From: Mesorhizobium sp. B2-7-1
GTDB taxonomy: Bacteria; Pseudomonadota; Alphaproteobacteria; Rhizobiales; Rhizobiaceae
DNA length: 63,620 nt
NCBI RefSeq assembly: GCF_006440735.1
Contig: NZ_VFUA01000026.1
Location: 1-63,620, forward strand
Direction: 5' to 3'
Part shown: piece by piece, positions 16,220-26,112 of the stretch
How the letters are laid out: the number at the start of each line of letters is the position of its first letter
Numbering within the stretch: position 1 is the first letter of the stretch
Made by a program: the position numbers and the translations under genes
Notes under the pieces: model-generated
The model's database searches: none
The model's input: only the letters and a program-made list of their open reading frames with translations
Told to the model about the DNA's origin: nothing

Positions 16220-17024
16220 AGCGTGCGGCGGGCTGCCTCGTGACGACGCTGCGCACCGCGAGCACCAGCACGGTGATGATGATCAGGATCACCGAAAGTG
16301 CCGCGATCGCCGGATCGATGTTGTCGCGCAGGCCCATCCACATCAGGCGCGGCAGCGTTATGGCGTTCACCGAGGTGATGAACAAAGTCACGCCGATCTC
16401 TTCCCAGGAAAGCACGAAGGAGAGCAGGGCGGCGGTGACGATGCCGAACTTGATGTTGGGCATGATGACGCGCGTCGCGCGCTCCCACACGCTTGCGCCG
16501 AGGCCGCGCGCGGCAAGGTCGATGCGCCGGTCGAGCTGGCTGAGCGACACCAGGATCAGCACCGTGGCGAAAGGCACCGTCATCACCGAATGCGCCATCG
16601 CCACACCAAGCCAGGTGTCGTAGCCGAAGAACGAGGTGAGGCCCGAGACCGAGGTGAGCAGGAAATAGAGCGTCACCGCCGAGACCACCGGCGGCACCAC
16701 CATCGGCAGCAGCACGAAGCCGACAAGGACGGCGGTGAAGCGCGGCTGGAACATCCACACGCCCAGGCTGAAGGTGAGCGCCAGCGCGGTGGAAAGGATG
16801 CTGCTGACGATGCCGATCCTGAGCGAAAGCAGGATCGAATCCAGCCAGCGCGGATCCTCGATCAGCGAGCGGTAATGGCGCAGCGACAGTTCGCCCGTTG
16901 GCATGGTCAGCATGCGGCTCGGCGTCAGCGACACCGGGATGACGGCAAGCAGCGGCATCAAAAGGAACAGCGCCACCAGCACGGCGAGGACGAGCGAGAC
17001 GGGACCGGGGCGATAAGTCGGCAT
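16218..17024 (-). CDS. ABC transporter permease, polyamine type (PotC-like)
   Basis: A 268-residue inner-membrane permease with about six transmembrane helices. The EAA loop that contacts the ATPase is visible as LDLAARGLGASVWERATRVI, with the conserved G and a following IMPNIKFGI. It belongs to the PotC/YdcV branch of the spermidine/putrescine-type importers. It lies 5 bp downstream of the PotB-like gene and ends the operon 20165 to 16218. Its stop codon touches a mosaic repeat. Confidence 0.9.
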   Translation of the reverse strand: MPTYRPGPVSLVLAVLVALFLLMPLLAVIPVSLTPSRMLTMPTGELSLRHYRSLIEDPRWLDSILLSLRIGIVSSILSTALALTFSLGVWMFQPRFTAVLVGFVLLPMVVPPVVSAVTLYFLLTSVSGLTSFFGYDTWLGVAMAHSVMTVPFATVLILVSLSQLDRRIDLAARGLGASVWERATRVIMPNIKFGIVTAALLSFVLSWEEIGVTLFITSVNAITLPRLMWMGLRDNIDPAIAALSVILIIITVLVLAVRSVVTRQPAAR

Positions 17025-17029
17025 CTTGG

Positions 17030-17869
17030 CTACACCAATTGCTTCGGTTTGACGTAGCGGAACAGAAGCGCCATCAGCGCGCCGACGAACACCACCAGCA
17101 CGACGCTGATCGCCGCGCCCAGTCCCCAGTCCGGGCTCTGGAAGATGCGCAGATAAATCAGCTCCGCGATCATGACGCTGCGCCCGCCGCCGAGGATTGC
17201 CGGCGTGACGAAAAAGCCCAGCGAGAACACGAAGGTGATCAGCGCCGAGCCGATGATGCCGGACCGGGTCATCGGCACGAACACCGTCCAGAAGGTGCGC
17301 ATGCGGCTGGAGCCCAGGCCGCGTGCCGCAAGCAGCACGCGCTCGTCCAGGCTGCGCATGGCGGACGCCAGCGGAAACACCGCGAAGGGGATGAGGAAAT
17401 GCGACATGCCGACGATGACGCCGAACTCGTTGCGCACCAGGGTCAACGGCTCCGAGATGAAGCCGATCGATTGCAGCCAGGTGTTGATCAGGCCGCGGTT
17501 GGAAAGCAGCGCCACCCAGCCGAAAGCGCGCGTCAGCACCGAGATCCAGAACGGCACCAGGATGCAGAATTCGGCGAGCACCCGCTGCGCCGGGCTGCCG
17601 CGCACCCAGACCACGGTGATGGCATAGGCCGCCGTGACCGAGACGCCGGTGACGATCGCCGCGATGCGCAGCGTGCGGATGAACACCGATTGCACCAGGT
17701 CGTCGGTGAGCAAGGCGTGGTACTGGCCGAGCCCGGGGGTGGGGAGCGTAAAACTCCACTTCACCACGCCCAGGAACGGCCATGCATAGGCAAGGATCAG
17801 GAACAGGAGCAGCGGCGCCATCAACAGCGCCGCGCCCATCCTGTCGGAGAGGGTGCCTCTCATCGCCAA
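17030..17869 (-). CDS. ABC transporter permease, polyamine type (PotB-like)
   Basis: A 279-residue permease with about six transmembrane helices and the EAA segment ERVLLAARGLGSSRMRTFWT. It is the first permease of the operon and pairs with the PotC-like protein to form the channel. The start ATG 17869 (or the ATG two codons later) lies 17 bp after the binding-protein gene stop. Confidence 0.9.
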   Translation of the reverse strand: MAMRGTLSDRMGAALLMAPLLLFLILAYAWPFLGVVKWSFTLPTPGLGQYHALLTDDLVQSVFIRTLRIAAIVTGVSVTAAYAITVVWVRGSPAQRVLAEFCILVPFWISVLTRAFGWVALLSNRGLINTWLQSIGFISEPLTLVRNEFGVIVGMSHFLIPFAVFPLASAMRSLDERVLLAARGLGSSRMRTFWTVFVPMTRSGIIGSALITFVFSLGFFVTPAILGGGRSVMIAELIYLRIFQSPDWGLGAAISVVLVVFVGALMALLFRYVKPKQLV

Positions 17870-17885
17870 GTGGCTCTCGGCCCGA

Positions 17886-18998
17886 TCAGGCCGAGATGAT
17901 CTTGGTGTATTCGTCGAGCGCGGCGCCGTAATTCTTGGCGTACCACTCCATGTCGAGCGGGATCTGCTTCGCCATGTTCGCCGGATCGACCGGGTTGATG
18001 CCCTTCTTGTCGGCCGGGATCAGCGCATCCGCCGCCGGGTTGGCCGGGCCCTGGCCGAGCTTGTCGAACATCACCAGTTCCTTCTGTGGATCCTGGGTGC
18101 TGGCGATGAACTTCATCGCCGCGTCCTTGCCGCCGGGGTTGTTCTTCAGCACCGCGAGCGCGCCGGGCGAGATCAGGCCCTGGTCCCAGATGAACTTGAT
18201 CTGGCCGCCCGAGTCCTGCTCGATCAGCGAGGCGCGGGTCGACCACACGATCGCCATCGAGGCTTCGCCGTTGAGCAGCACGCTCTGGCTCTCGGCGCCG
18301 CCGCCCCAGTAGGAGACGACGTTCTCCTTGAAGGCGGCGATCTTGTCATGCGCGCGCTTGAGGTCGAGCGGATAGAGCGAGGCGGGCGCGACGCCGTCTG
18401 CGAGAAGAGCCGCTTCCCAACTCGACACGCCCCACTTGTAGAGCGAGCGCTTGCCCGGGAATTTCTTGACGTCGAAGAAGTCGGCCATGCCGGTCGGCGC
18501 GTTGGAGCCGAACTTCTGCGAGTCATAGGCGATCACATAGGAGAAGAAGTAGGTCGAGGCGGCGTATTCCCAGCCGAAGCCCGGCCGCATCTTGCTCTTG
18601 TCGACGATCTTGTAGTCGATCGGCTCGAGCATGCCCTGGCCGCCGAGCGTGATGGCCGAGAACGGATCGACGTCGACCAGATCCCAGGTCGGCGCGCCGC
18701 TCTTATACTGCGCGGCGATCGCGCCTTCGGTCGGGCCCGAACCGTCCATCTTGACCGGAATGCCGGTGTCCTTGGTGAAGGCCTGGCCATAGGCGGCGTC
18801 ATAGGCCGTGATGGCATCGCCGCCCCAGTTGACCAGCACCAGCCCCTTGGTCTCGGCGAAAGCGCCGGTCGAGCGCAACAGCATCGGCGTGCCGGCGAGC
18901 ACAAGACCCGCAAGCTGCGCGAATTGCCGGCGCGAGATCTCGCCGCGCTTGGTCCGCTCGGCGAGCGATTCGATGGTCTGCTTCTTCGTGTCGTTCAT
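17886..18998 (-). CDS. ABC transporter extracellular solute-binding protein (PotD-like, Tat-exported)
   Basis: A 370-residue periplasmic binding protein. The N terminus carries a twin-arginine signal, SRRQFAQLAGLVLAGTPMLL, cut after about AFA, so the protein is probably exported folded. The mature part begins with TKGLVLVNWGGDAITAYDAAY, typical of PotD/PotF-like and other cluster D binding proteins. The ligand is likely a cationic amine or guanidino compound given the transporter family and the amidinohydrolase nearby, but this is inference. A good ribosome site (AAGGGGAACTGAC) precedes ATG 18998. Confidence 0.9.
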   Translation of the reverse strand: MNDTKKQTIESLAERTKRGEISRRQFAQLAGLVLAGTPMLLRSTGAFAETKGLVLVNWGGDAITAYDAAYGQAFTKDTGIPVKMDGSGPTEGAIAAQYKSGAPTWDLVDVDPFSAITLGGQGMLEPIDYKIVDKSKMRPGFGWEYAASTYFFSYVIAYDSQKFGSNAPTGMADFFDVKKFPGKRSLYKWGVSSWEAALLADGVAPASLYPLDLKRAHDKIAAFKENVVSYWGGGAESQSVLLNGEASMAIVWSTRASLIEQDSGGQIKFIWDQGLISPGALAVLKNNPGGKDAAMKFIASTQDPQKELVMFDKLGQGPANPAADALIPADKKGINPVDPANMAKQIPLDMEWYAKNYGAALDEYTKIISA

Positions 18999-19070
18999 GT
19001 CAGTTCCCCTTGTTGTCGTTGATTTGAACCGGAAGCCGGTGCGGCGATTTCAGGCCGCTGCGGCGAGTGC

Positions 19071-20165
<1,095 letters not shown>

Positions 20166-20285
20166 CCTGGCTCTTTCCTTAGTTCCCAATGAAATCGTAG
20201 GCATGGCTGCGCTTCACCGCAACCGAATAGTTTTCGCCTGATCGGCAAATTTGATTCACGGGTGGTGGGCTTGGTGGGTGGCCGG

Positions 20286-20331
20286 AACTGCTGATCTCCC
20301 CCGCAAGGGGGAGATTGGCACTCCATCGCCC
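20286..20331. repeat. R1-family palindrome, short copy
   Basis: It contains CTGATCTCCCCCGCAAGGGGGAGATTGGCA, a near-perfect hairpin, plus ATCGCCCCGCCCTC also found in the arms at 1-215. It lies just beyond the LysR stop and upstream of the transporter operon, where it could end the LysR transcript. Confidence 0.8.
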
Positions 20332-20336
20332 CGCCC

Positions 20337-21233
20337 TCAATACTTCGCCAGCCTGTTCTCCGACAGTTTCGCCCTAAGCCAGTCGCTGAAGGCGTTGAGC
20401 ACCGGGTGCCCTGCCTTGGCGTGCTCGAACACTAGGTAGTACGACCGCGGCGAAGGGACCGAGGCTTCGAACGGCTTGACCAGCCGGCCCTCGCTCAGCG
20501 CCCGGCGGCCCGTCAGTTCGTCGCCCATGGCAATCCCCTGGCCGGCGATGGCCGCCGAAAAGACGAGGTTCATGTCGGAAAAGAAGATGCCGCCTTCGGT
20601 ATCGGGATTTTCCACCTTGGACAGTGCCAGCCAGCGCGCCCAGTCCTCGGTATCGGAGAGATGCAGGAGATTGGCGCGCAACACGTCGGCGGGTTTGGAA
20701 AAGCCGCCCACCTTGTTGAGCAATGTCGGGCTGCAGAGCGGCGTGAAGTGGACCTCGCAAAGCAGCTCCACCGCCCGGTTCGGCCAGTTGCCGACGCCGA
20801 AGGCGATGAAGGCGTCGGCCTCCGGGTTGGAGACGTCGTCGAGCCGACGCGGCGTCAGCACGGAGAGCGCCACGTCCGGATACATCTGCTGGAACTCGCC
20901 GATATGCGTGCACAGGAACATCGAGGCGAAGCCCGGCGGGCAGGAGATGCCGAAGGAGCCGCCGACGCCGGCGCCGCTGTTTTGCGTTCCGGCGTCGCCG
21001 AGCACGGTCAGCGCCTTCCTAACATCGGCCGCGTAGCGCTGGCCGCGCGGGGTGAGGGCCACGCCCTTGCCGATGCGCTGCAACAGATCGAAGCCGAGAT
21101 CGCGCTCGAGCAGCCTGAGCTGATGCGAGACGGCGCTTCGCGTGAGATGAAGCTCGTCTGCGGCGCGCCACACGCTGCCATGACGGGCAAAGCTGTCGAG
21201 GGCGCGCAGCGCCTGCGTGGAAGGTATGCGCAA
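20337..21233 (-). CDS. LysR-family regulator (GcvA-like)
   Basis: A 298-residue LysR regulator. The winged helix-turn-helix is RALDSFARHGSVWRAADELH, then TRSAVSHQLRLLERDLGFDL, and the effector domain follows from about residue 90. The GcvA/AmpR-type DNA-binding pattern (AVSHQLRLLE) is clear. It is divergent from the amidohydrolase gene (83 bp gap) and upstream of the transporter operon, so it probably controls both units in response to the imported compound. Confidence 0.9.
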   Translation of the reverse strand: MRIPSTQALRALDSFARHGSVWRAADELHLTRSAVSHQLRLLERDLGFDLLQRIGKGVALTPRGQRYAADVRKALTVLGDAGTQNSGAGVGGSFGISCPPGFASMFLCTHIGEFQQMYPDVALSVLTPRRLDDVSNPEADAFIAFGVGNWPNRAVELLCEVHFTPLCSPTLLNKVGGFSKPADVLRANLLHLSDTEDWARWLALSKVENPDTEGGIFFSDMNLVFSAAIAGQGIAMGDELTGRRALSEGRLVKPFEASVPSPRSYYLVFEHAKAGHPVLNAFSDWLRAKLSENRLAKY

Positions 21234-21315
21234 GGGGCCTCAGGTGAACCGAATTTGCACGAACCGGGAAAACATATCACTTTTTGACGAGCCGCTTCAC
21301 TGCTTTCTTTGAACC

Positions 21316-22911
21316 ATGGACCAACCGGTGACGAGTTCCGCGCAGGAAACCGCGCTTGCCACGATCGACAGCATCCAGCCGCTGCTGTCGGCCTGGACGC
21401 GCACCATCTTCGATTTCGGCGAAACCGCTTGGCGCGAGTACCAGTCGGCCGCCTGGTATGTGGATCGGCTGAAGCGCGAGGGCTTTTCGGTCGAGGAAGG
21501 CTCGGGCGGCATGCCGACGGCTTTCTGCGCCCACTGGACGAACGGCGACGGCCCGGTGATCGGCATGTATGGCGAGTACGACGCCGTACCCGGCAACTGC
21601 CAGGATGCCGTGACGGTGAAGCGCGCGCGGCCGGGTCTCGGTGTCGAGGCCGGCGGCCACACCGATCCGCATTCGGGTCTCGGCATCGGCAGCCTTGGCG
21701 GGCTTTTGGCCACTAAGGCTGCGATGCTGGAGCACGGCATCAAGGGCACGCTGCGCTTCACCGGCGAGCCGGCGGAGAAGGTGAGGGGCTCGAAGCCGAT
21801 CCATGCGGCAAAAGGCTATTATGACGGCCTCGCCGGCATGATCTCCTTCCATCCCTTCTACATGCTGCCGCTCTGCAACACCGCGCGCTGGGACACGCAT
21901 TGCGGCGCGGCTTACGCGATGATCTACCGCTTCATCTGCGACGAGCCCGAAAATTGGGGCCGCGCCGCAAGCGACGCAGCGCCGATCCCGCAGGCCCATT
22001 CAGCGGTCCGTGCGCCCGGCGCCAATGACGCGCTGATGATGATGTACATGGCCTCCAAGGCGCTGCGCGATTCCATGCTGACGCATCAGGGCGGCTGGTC
22101 GATCAGCGAGGCGATCCTGACGGCAGGCCAGGCGACCGCCGACAACCTGCCGGCGGGGCTCGCCGAGATCCAGTACATGATCCGCGTGCCGACCATTGCC
22201 ATGGCCGAGCAGGTGACCGCCGTGCTCGACCGCAACGCGGACGCCGCGGCCAGGATGAGCGGCTGCCGCTATGAGCGTCGCTGGGTGTCGAAGTCGCGGC
22301 CGGGGCTCGCCAACCACGCCATGGCCGACATCACCTATCAGGCACTCTCGACCGTCGGCGCGCCGCGCTGGGACGAGGCGGCCAAGGCCATCGCCCGCGA
22401 GGTCCAGGTCAATGCCGGCGGCCAGGCGACCGAGAACCCGTTCATCGACGAACTGGAGCGGCTGATTTCGCCGCGGGATGCCGAAGCGATCCTGCGCCGC
22501 GACCTGCCGCCCTCGCAGGTGAACTCCACCTCGGACGACTATACCGACATGAGCTGGCACGCGCCGACATCGCGTTTCTATGTCGCCCGCCCGGCGCTGC
22601 GCGCGACGAACGGCCATGTCTATCCGTCCTGGGCGATGAATGCGCTGGGCGGCATTCCGGCAACCATCGATCCGATGGTGACCTGCGCCGCTAAGACGGT
22701 CGCGCTGGCGGCGCTGCGCCTGCTGGAAGATAAGGCCGCGCGCGATGCCGCCATGGACGAGTTCGTCAAGCGAACCGGCGGCGGCGTTGGCGGCTCGAAC
22801 TGGATAGCGCCGCTTTGCGATTACGAACCGCCGATCAATTTCCGCTGGCCGGAATATGTCACCACGCCGCGCGGGCGCGACTGGTGGATCCCGGCCGCTT
22901 CCGCCGCATGA
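21316..22911 (+). CDS. M20-family amidohydrolase (AbgB-like)
   Basis: A 531-residue metal-dependent amidohydrolase of the M20 family, larger than typical AbgB (about 480). The motif MYGEYDAVPGNCQD (GEYDAVPG at residues 86-93), GGHTDPHSGLGIGS (about 113-126) and FTGEPAEKVRGSKP (about 148-161) match the di-metal centre region. It should cleave an amide bond, for example in an N-acyl or aminobenzoyl amino acid. It lies 30 bp upstream of the amidinohydrolase gene, so the two enzymes likely act one after the other on the imported substrate. No strong ribosome site is seen at 21316. Confidence 0.87.
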   Translation: MDQPVTSSAQETALATIDSIQPLLSAWTRTIFDFGETAWREYQSAAWYVDRLKREGFSVEEGSGGMPTAFCAHWTNGDGPVIGMYGEYDAVPGNCQDAVTVKRARPGLGVEAGGHTDPHSGLGIGSLGGLLATKAAMLEHGIKGTLRFTGEPAEKVRGSKPIHAAKGYYDGLAGMISFHPFYMLPLCNTARWDTHCGAAYAMIYRFICDEPENWGRAASDAAPIPQAHSAVRAPGANDALMMMYMASKALRDSMLTHQGGWSISEAILTAGQATADNLPAGLAEIQYMIRVPTIAMAEQVTAVLDRNADAAARMSGCRYERRWVSKSRPGLANHAMADITYQALSTVGAPRWDEAAKAIAREVQVNAGGQATENPFIDELERLISPRDAEAILRRDLPPSQVNSTSDDYTDMSWHAPTSRFYVARPALRATNGHVYPSWAMNALGGIPATIDPMVTCAAKTVALAALRLLEDKAARDAAMDEFVKRTGGGVGGSNWIAPLCDYEPPINFRWPEYVTTPRGRDWWIPAASAA

Positions 22912-22941
22912 CACGAAACAAACCATCCCGAGGAGAACACC

Positions 22942-23874
22942 ATGACCGTCCATGACCGCATCGTCGCCGAGCCGTTCTCGCTGCAGCGCCGCAATCCCAA
23001 TGGCGGCACCAAGCCGCTGACCGCCTGGGGCTTCGCCAACGAGACCGATGTGCTGACCGACGTGCTGCTCGGCTCGCCCAACTTCCTGCGCCACCTGTCG
23101 ACCAGCTCGCTGTCGAGGAAGCACTTGCGCGAGGCACCTTGCAACGTCCAGATCGCGCAGGCGCAGCACAAGGACCTCGTCGCCGCCTATGAGCATTTCG
23201 GCGTCAAGATCCACTGGCACGAGCCGACGCCCGAACTGCCGATGCAGGTCTATTCGCGCGACTCCAGTGTCATGACGCCTTACGGCGCCTTCATCACCGC
23301 CATGGCCAACTGGTGGCGGCGCGGCGAGAATTACGCCGCCATCCGCACCTATGAAAAGCTCGGCATCCCGATCTACGACATGGTGACGGCCGGTACCTTC
23401 GAGGGCGGCGACTTCAACGTCATCGAGGACGGTGTGGTGCTGATCGGCTGCGGCGGCGCCCGCACGCAGGAGGAGGGCGCGCGCCAGGTGCAGGCCTGGT
23501 TCGAGAAGGAGGGCTGGGAGACGCGGCTTGCCTTCATCGACGAGTACTACGTCCATATCGACCTGATGGTGGTGCCGATCGCCGAAAAGCTCACCGCCGT
23601 CTGCCTCGCCTGCACCGAGCCCGGCATCGTCGACTGGTTGAAGGGCAAGGGCCACGAGATCATCGACGTGCCCTTCCAGGACACGATGGCGCTCGGCTGC
23701 AACTTCATGTCTCTCGGCAAGGACAGGGTGATCGCGCCGACCGCCTCGAAGACGCTCATCGAAAAGCTGAAGGCGCGCGGCTTCGAGGTCGCGGCCATCG
23801 ACATGAGCGAGATCTCCAAGACCGGCGGCGGCATCCACTGCATGGCGCAGGCGCTGAAGCGCGTCCCGGCGTAA
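22942..23874 (+). CDS. Dimethylargininase-like amidinohydrolase / amidinotransferase-fold enzyme
   Basis: A 310-residue protein of the arginine deiminase superfamily, closest in appearance to dimethylarginine dimethylaminohydrolases. The catalytic triad candidates are E154 in FEGGDFNV, H205 in YVHIDLMV and C300 in GGGIHCMAQ, and YSRDSS (D107) would contact the guanidinium group. Such enzymes hydrolyse or transfer the amidino group of arginine-like compounds through a covalent cysteine intermediate. The gene has an AGGAGA ribosome site and is 30 bp after the amidohydrolase gene. The hairpin 23913-23940 follows it. Confidence 0.87.
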   Translation: MTVHDRIVAEPFSLQRRNPNGGTKPLTAWGFANETDVLTDVLLGSPNFLRHLSTSSLSRKHLREAPCNVQIAQAQHKDLVAAYEHFGVKIHWHEPTPELPMQVYSRDSSVMTPYGAFITAMANWWRRGENYAAIRTYEKLGIPIYDMVTAGTFEGGDFNVIEDGVVLIGCGGARTQEEGARQVQAWFEKEGWETRLAFIDEYYVHIDLMVVPIAEKLTAVCLACTEPGIVDWLKGKGHEIIDVPFQDTMALGCNFMSLGKDRVIAPTASKTLIEKLKARGFEVAAIDMSEISKTGGGIHCMAQALKRVPA

Positions 23875-23912
23875 GGGCCTTCGAAGTTAGCACTCGCGCT
23901 CGATGAAAGCTT

Positions 23913-23940
23913 ATCCCTCTGGTCGATAGGCCAGGGGGAT
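23913..23940 (+). terminator. Hairpin terminator after the amidinohydrolase gene
   Basis: ATCCCTCTGG (23913-23922) pairs with CCAGGGGGAT (23931-23940) around an 8-nt loop. There is only a short T-rich tail (ATTG), so ending may be partial. It separates the two enzyme genes from the BKACE-family gene downstream. Confidence 0.5.
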
Positions 23941-24046
23941 ATTGCGTGCTTATCGCCTCGGCCTGTCAGGAGATTGCATCGCTCCGGTTCCGGCCAATCT
24001 GATCCTGCGCTAGGCTCCCGTCAGCCGAAACAGGATTGCCGAAAAG

Positions 24047-24772
24047 ATGATCGTCCAGGCCTGCATCAACGGCGCCCGTCCCGCCGACTTCCACCCTGCA
24101 TTGCCGCTCGACGCCGAGGCGATGGCGCGCGATGCGGTGGCCTCGATCGCGGCGGGTGCGGCCGAGCTGCATGTCCATGCGCGCGGCGCCGACCGGCAGG
24201 AAAGCCTGGCGCCGGACGCGATGGACAGGACGATCGCAGCACTCCGCTGCGCCTGTCCGGGCACGCTGATCGGCGTCTCCACCGGCGCCTGGATCGAGAA
24301 GGACGATTTGCGCACGCTTGTCGCCATCTCCAGCTGGCGCGAGCTGCCCGACTATGCCTCGGTCAATCTCAGCGAGACGGCAGCACCCGTCGTTATGGAA
24401 AGCCTGCGCCAGCGCGGCATCGGCATCGAGGCCGGCCTGGCGTCCATCGCCGACGCCGAGCGGCTGGTCGGCCTCGACCATGGCGGCCGGGTGCTGCGCG
24501 TGCTGATCGAGATTTCCGAGCAGACGATTGATCAGGCCTTCGCCGTCGCCGACGGCATCGAGAAGGTGCTGGAGCGCGCCGGCATTCGTCGCTCCCTCCT
24601 GCTGCATGGCGAGAACGCCACGGTGTGGCAGTTCGTGGAAAGGGCTGCGGCAAGGCAGTTGTCGACGCGGGTCGGCCTGGAGGACGGCAAGGAATTGCCG
24701 GACGGTAGTATGGCCGCGGGCAATGCCGCGCTGGTGGCGGCGGCGGTGGGGATTTATCGCAGGGTGTGGTGA
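24047..24772 (+). CDS. BKACE-family beta-keto acid cleavage enzyme (DUF849)
   Basis: A 241-residue member of the 3-keto-5-aminohexanoate cleavage (BKACE) family, which condenses a beta-keto acid with acetyl-CoA to yield acetoacetate and a CoA ester. The zinc-binding motif ELHVHARG (H42, H44) and a nearby PADFHPALP stretch are visible. It is shorter than typical Kce (about 275-300). Substrate specificity in the family is broad, so the beta-keto acid used is unknown. It lies 172 bp after the amidinohydrolase stop beyond a hairpin, so it may be a separate unit, although it fits a catabolic role in the cluster. Confidence 0.82.
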   Translation: MIVQACINGARPADFHPALPLDAEAMARDAVASIAAGAAELHVHARGADRQESLAPDAMDRTIAALRCACPGTLIGVSTGAWIEKDDLRTLVAISSWRELPDYASVNLSETAAPVVMESLRQRGIGIEAGLASIADAERLVGLDHGGRVLRVLIEISEQTIDQAFAVADGIEKVLERAGIRRSLLLHGENATVWQFVERAAARQLSTRVGLEDGKELPDGSMAAGNAALVAAAVGIYRRVW

Positions 24773-24775
24773 CAG

Positions 24776-24943
24776 CCAATCTCCCCCCTTGCGGGGGAGA
24801 TGTCCGGCAGGACAGAGGGCGGTGTGAAGGAACGCCAGCGTGGGCGACCTTCCATTAGTGATCCTAGGACGACGCGGCTGCGAACGACTGACAGGCCGGC
24901 GGGGCAGCACCCCGGGCATCTCCCCAGGGGGGAGATCAGCAGT
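24776..24943. repeat. R1-family inverted repeat
   Basis: It begins CCAATCTCCCCCCTTGCGGG, continues with a GGGGGAGATGTCCGGCAGGA block, and ends with CATCTCCCCAGGGGGGAGAT, giving inverted outer arms as in the 1-215 copy, with a diverged spacer. It fills the gap between two convergent genes, as expected for a bidirectional terminator or mobile palindrome. Confidence 0.85.
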
Positions 24944-24950
24944 TTCGGCC

Positions 24951-26009
24951 TCACTGCGTATCCGCGTTGGCTCTCAACTCCGCGCGTTTCTCGTCCGACA
25001 CCACGGCAAGGTCCAGCACCTTTTGCAGGCCCGCCGCGTGGCGGAAGGTCGGCTCGGTCTGCATGCCGCTCTTCACCGCATCGACGAAGCGCTGGTAATT
25101 GGTCGGCACGGAGCCCGCGTCCAGCTCCTCCCATTTGGCGCTCTCGATATTGTCGCCGACACAGGCCTTCAGAGCCGAACCTTCGAGATTGTGCACCACC
25201 TCGATGCCGCCCTTGTCGCCATAAATGCGCAGGCGCAATTCGTTCATGTGGCCGGTGGCCCAGCGGCTGGCATGCACCACGCCGAAGGCGCCGTTGGCGA
25301 AGTCGAGCGTCATGGCGAAACTGTCATTGGCGTCGAGCTGGTATTCGCCGATGCGGTTGCCCGGCGCCTTGTCGAAGGCGCGCAGCCGGCAGAAGACATG
25401 ATCGATGTCGAGCGCGGCACCATAGCTGGCGAAATCGAGGATGTGGATGCCGACATCGCCGAGCACGCCGTTCGAGCCGTGGCCGCGCGACAGCCGCCAC
25501 AGCCATTTCGGATCGGTACGCCAGTCGCCCCAGAATTTCGACACCAGCCAGCTCTGCAGATAGGACGCCTCGACATGGCGCACCATGCCGATCTCTCCCG
25601 CCTGCACCATTCGGCGCGCCTTCTGCAGCGCGGCCACGTTGCGATAGGTGAGGTTGACCATGTTGACGACGCCTGCGGCTTCCGCGGCATCGGCCATTTC
25701 GCTCGCCTTGCCGAAATTTTCCGCCAGCGGCTTTTCGCACAGCACCGGCTTGCCGGCGGCGACCAGCGCCATGGTGGTCGGGTGGTGGATGCGGTCGGGC
25801 GTGACATTGGCGACCGCGTCGAAATCGCCCCAGTCGAGCGCCGCCTCCAGCGAGGTGAAGCGTTTCGGGATCTTGTAGGCGTCTGCATACTCAGCGACGC
25901 GGGTCGCATCGACGTCGACCGCGCCGACGATATCGACCCCCTCGATGGCGCCGAAGCGGCGGGCATGTTCCTGCGCCATCCAGCCGGTACCCAGTATCAA
26001 AAGCCGCAT
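24951..26009 (-). CDS. Gfo/Idh/MocA-family oxidoreductase (ThuB-like)
   Basis: A 352-residue NAD(P)-dependent sugar dehydrogenase-type protein. The N terminus MRLLILGTGWMAQEHARRFG holds the dinucleotide-binding glycines (GTGWMA), and CEKPLAENF carries the family Lys (EKP motif). The C-terminal half forms the substrate barrel, with HGSNGVLGDVGIHILDF typical of the family. It lies 104 bp downstream of a ThuA-like gene on the same strand. In rhizobia thuA and thuB act together on trehalose, maltitol or sucrose; the same pairing here suggests oxidation of a sugar or its keto form, without a linked transporter. Confidence 0.87.
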   Translation of the reverse strand: MRLLILGTGWMAQEHARRFGAIEGVDIVGAVDVDATRVAEYADAYKIPKRFTSLEAALDWGDFDAVANVTPDRIHHPTTMALVAAGKPVLCEKPLAENFGKASEMADAAEAAGVVNMVNLTYRNVAALQKARRMVQAGEIGMVRHVEASYLQSWLVSKFWGDWRTDPKWLWRLSRGHGSNGVLGDVGIHILDFASYGAALDIDHVFCRLRAFDKAPGNRIGEYQLDANDSFAMTLDFANGAFGVVHASRWATGHMNELRLRIYGDKGGIEVVHNLEGSALKACVGDNIESAKWEELDAGSVPTNYQRFVDAVKSGMQTEPTFRHAAGLQKVLDLAVVSDEKRAELRANADTQ

Positions 26010-26112
26010 TTTCTGCTCCTCCGAGCGATTTGGTTCGATTCAATCATGTGAAGCGAATGTGACCCAGGCGCTGTTTTCACGCAATCCCAAGCGAAGCAGG
26101 GAAGGGGCTTTT

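Noticed and set aside
17039..17899. Plus-strand frame rich in His, Arg and Glu opposite the PotB-like gene
   Set aside because: Antisense shadow of hydrophobic permease codons; no start signal or family.
22000..23838. 612-residue minus-strand frame over the amidohydrolase and amidinohydrolase genes
   Set aside because: Runs through two clearly recognised plus-strand enzymes; no motif and typical antisense composition of high-GC DNA.
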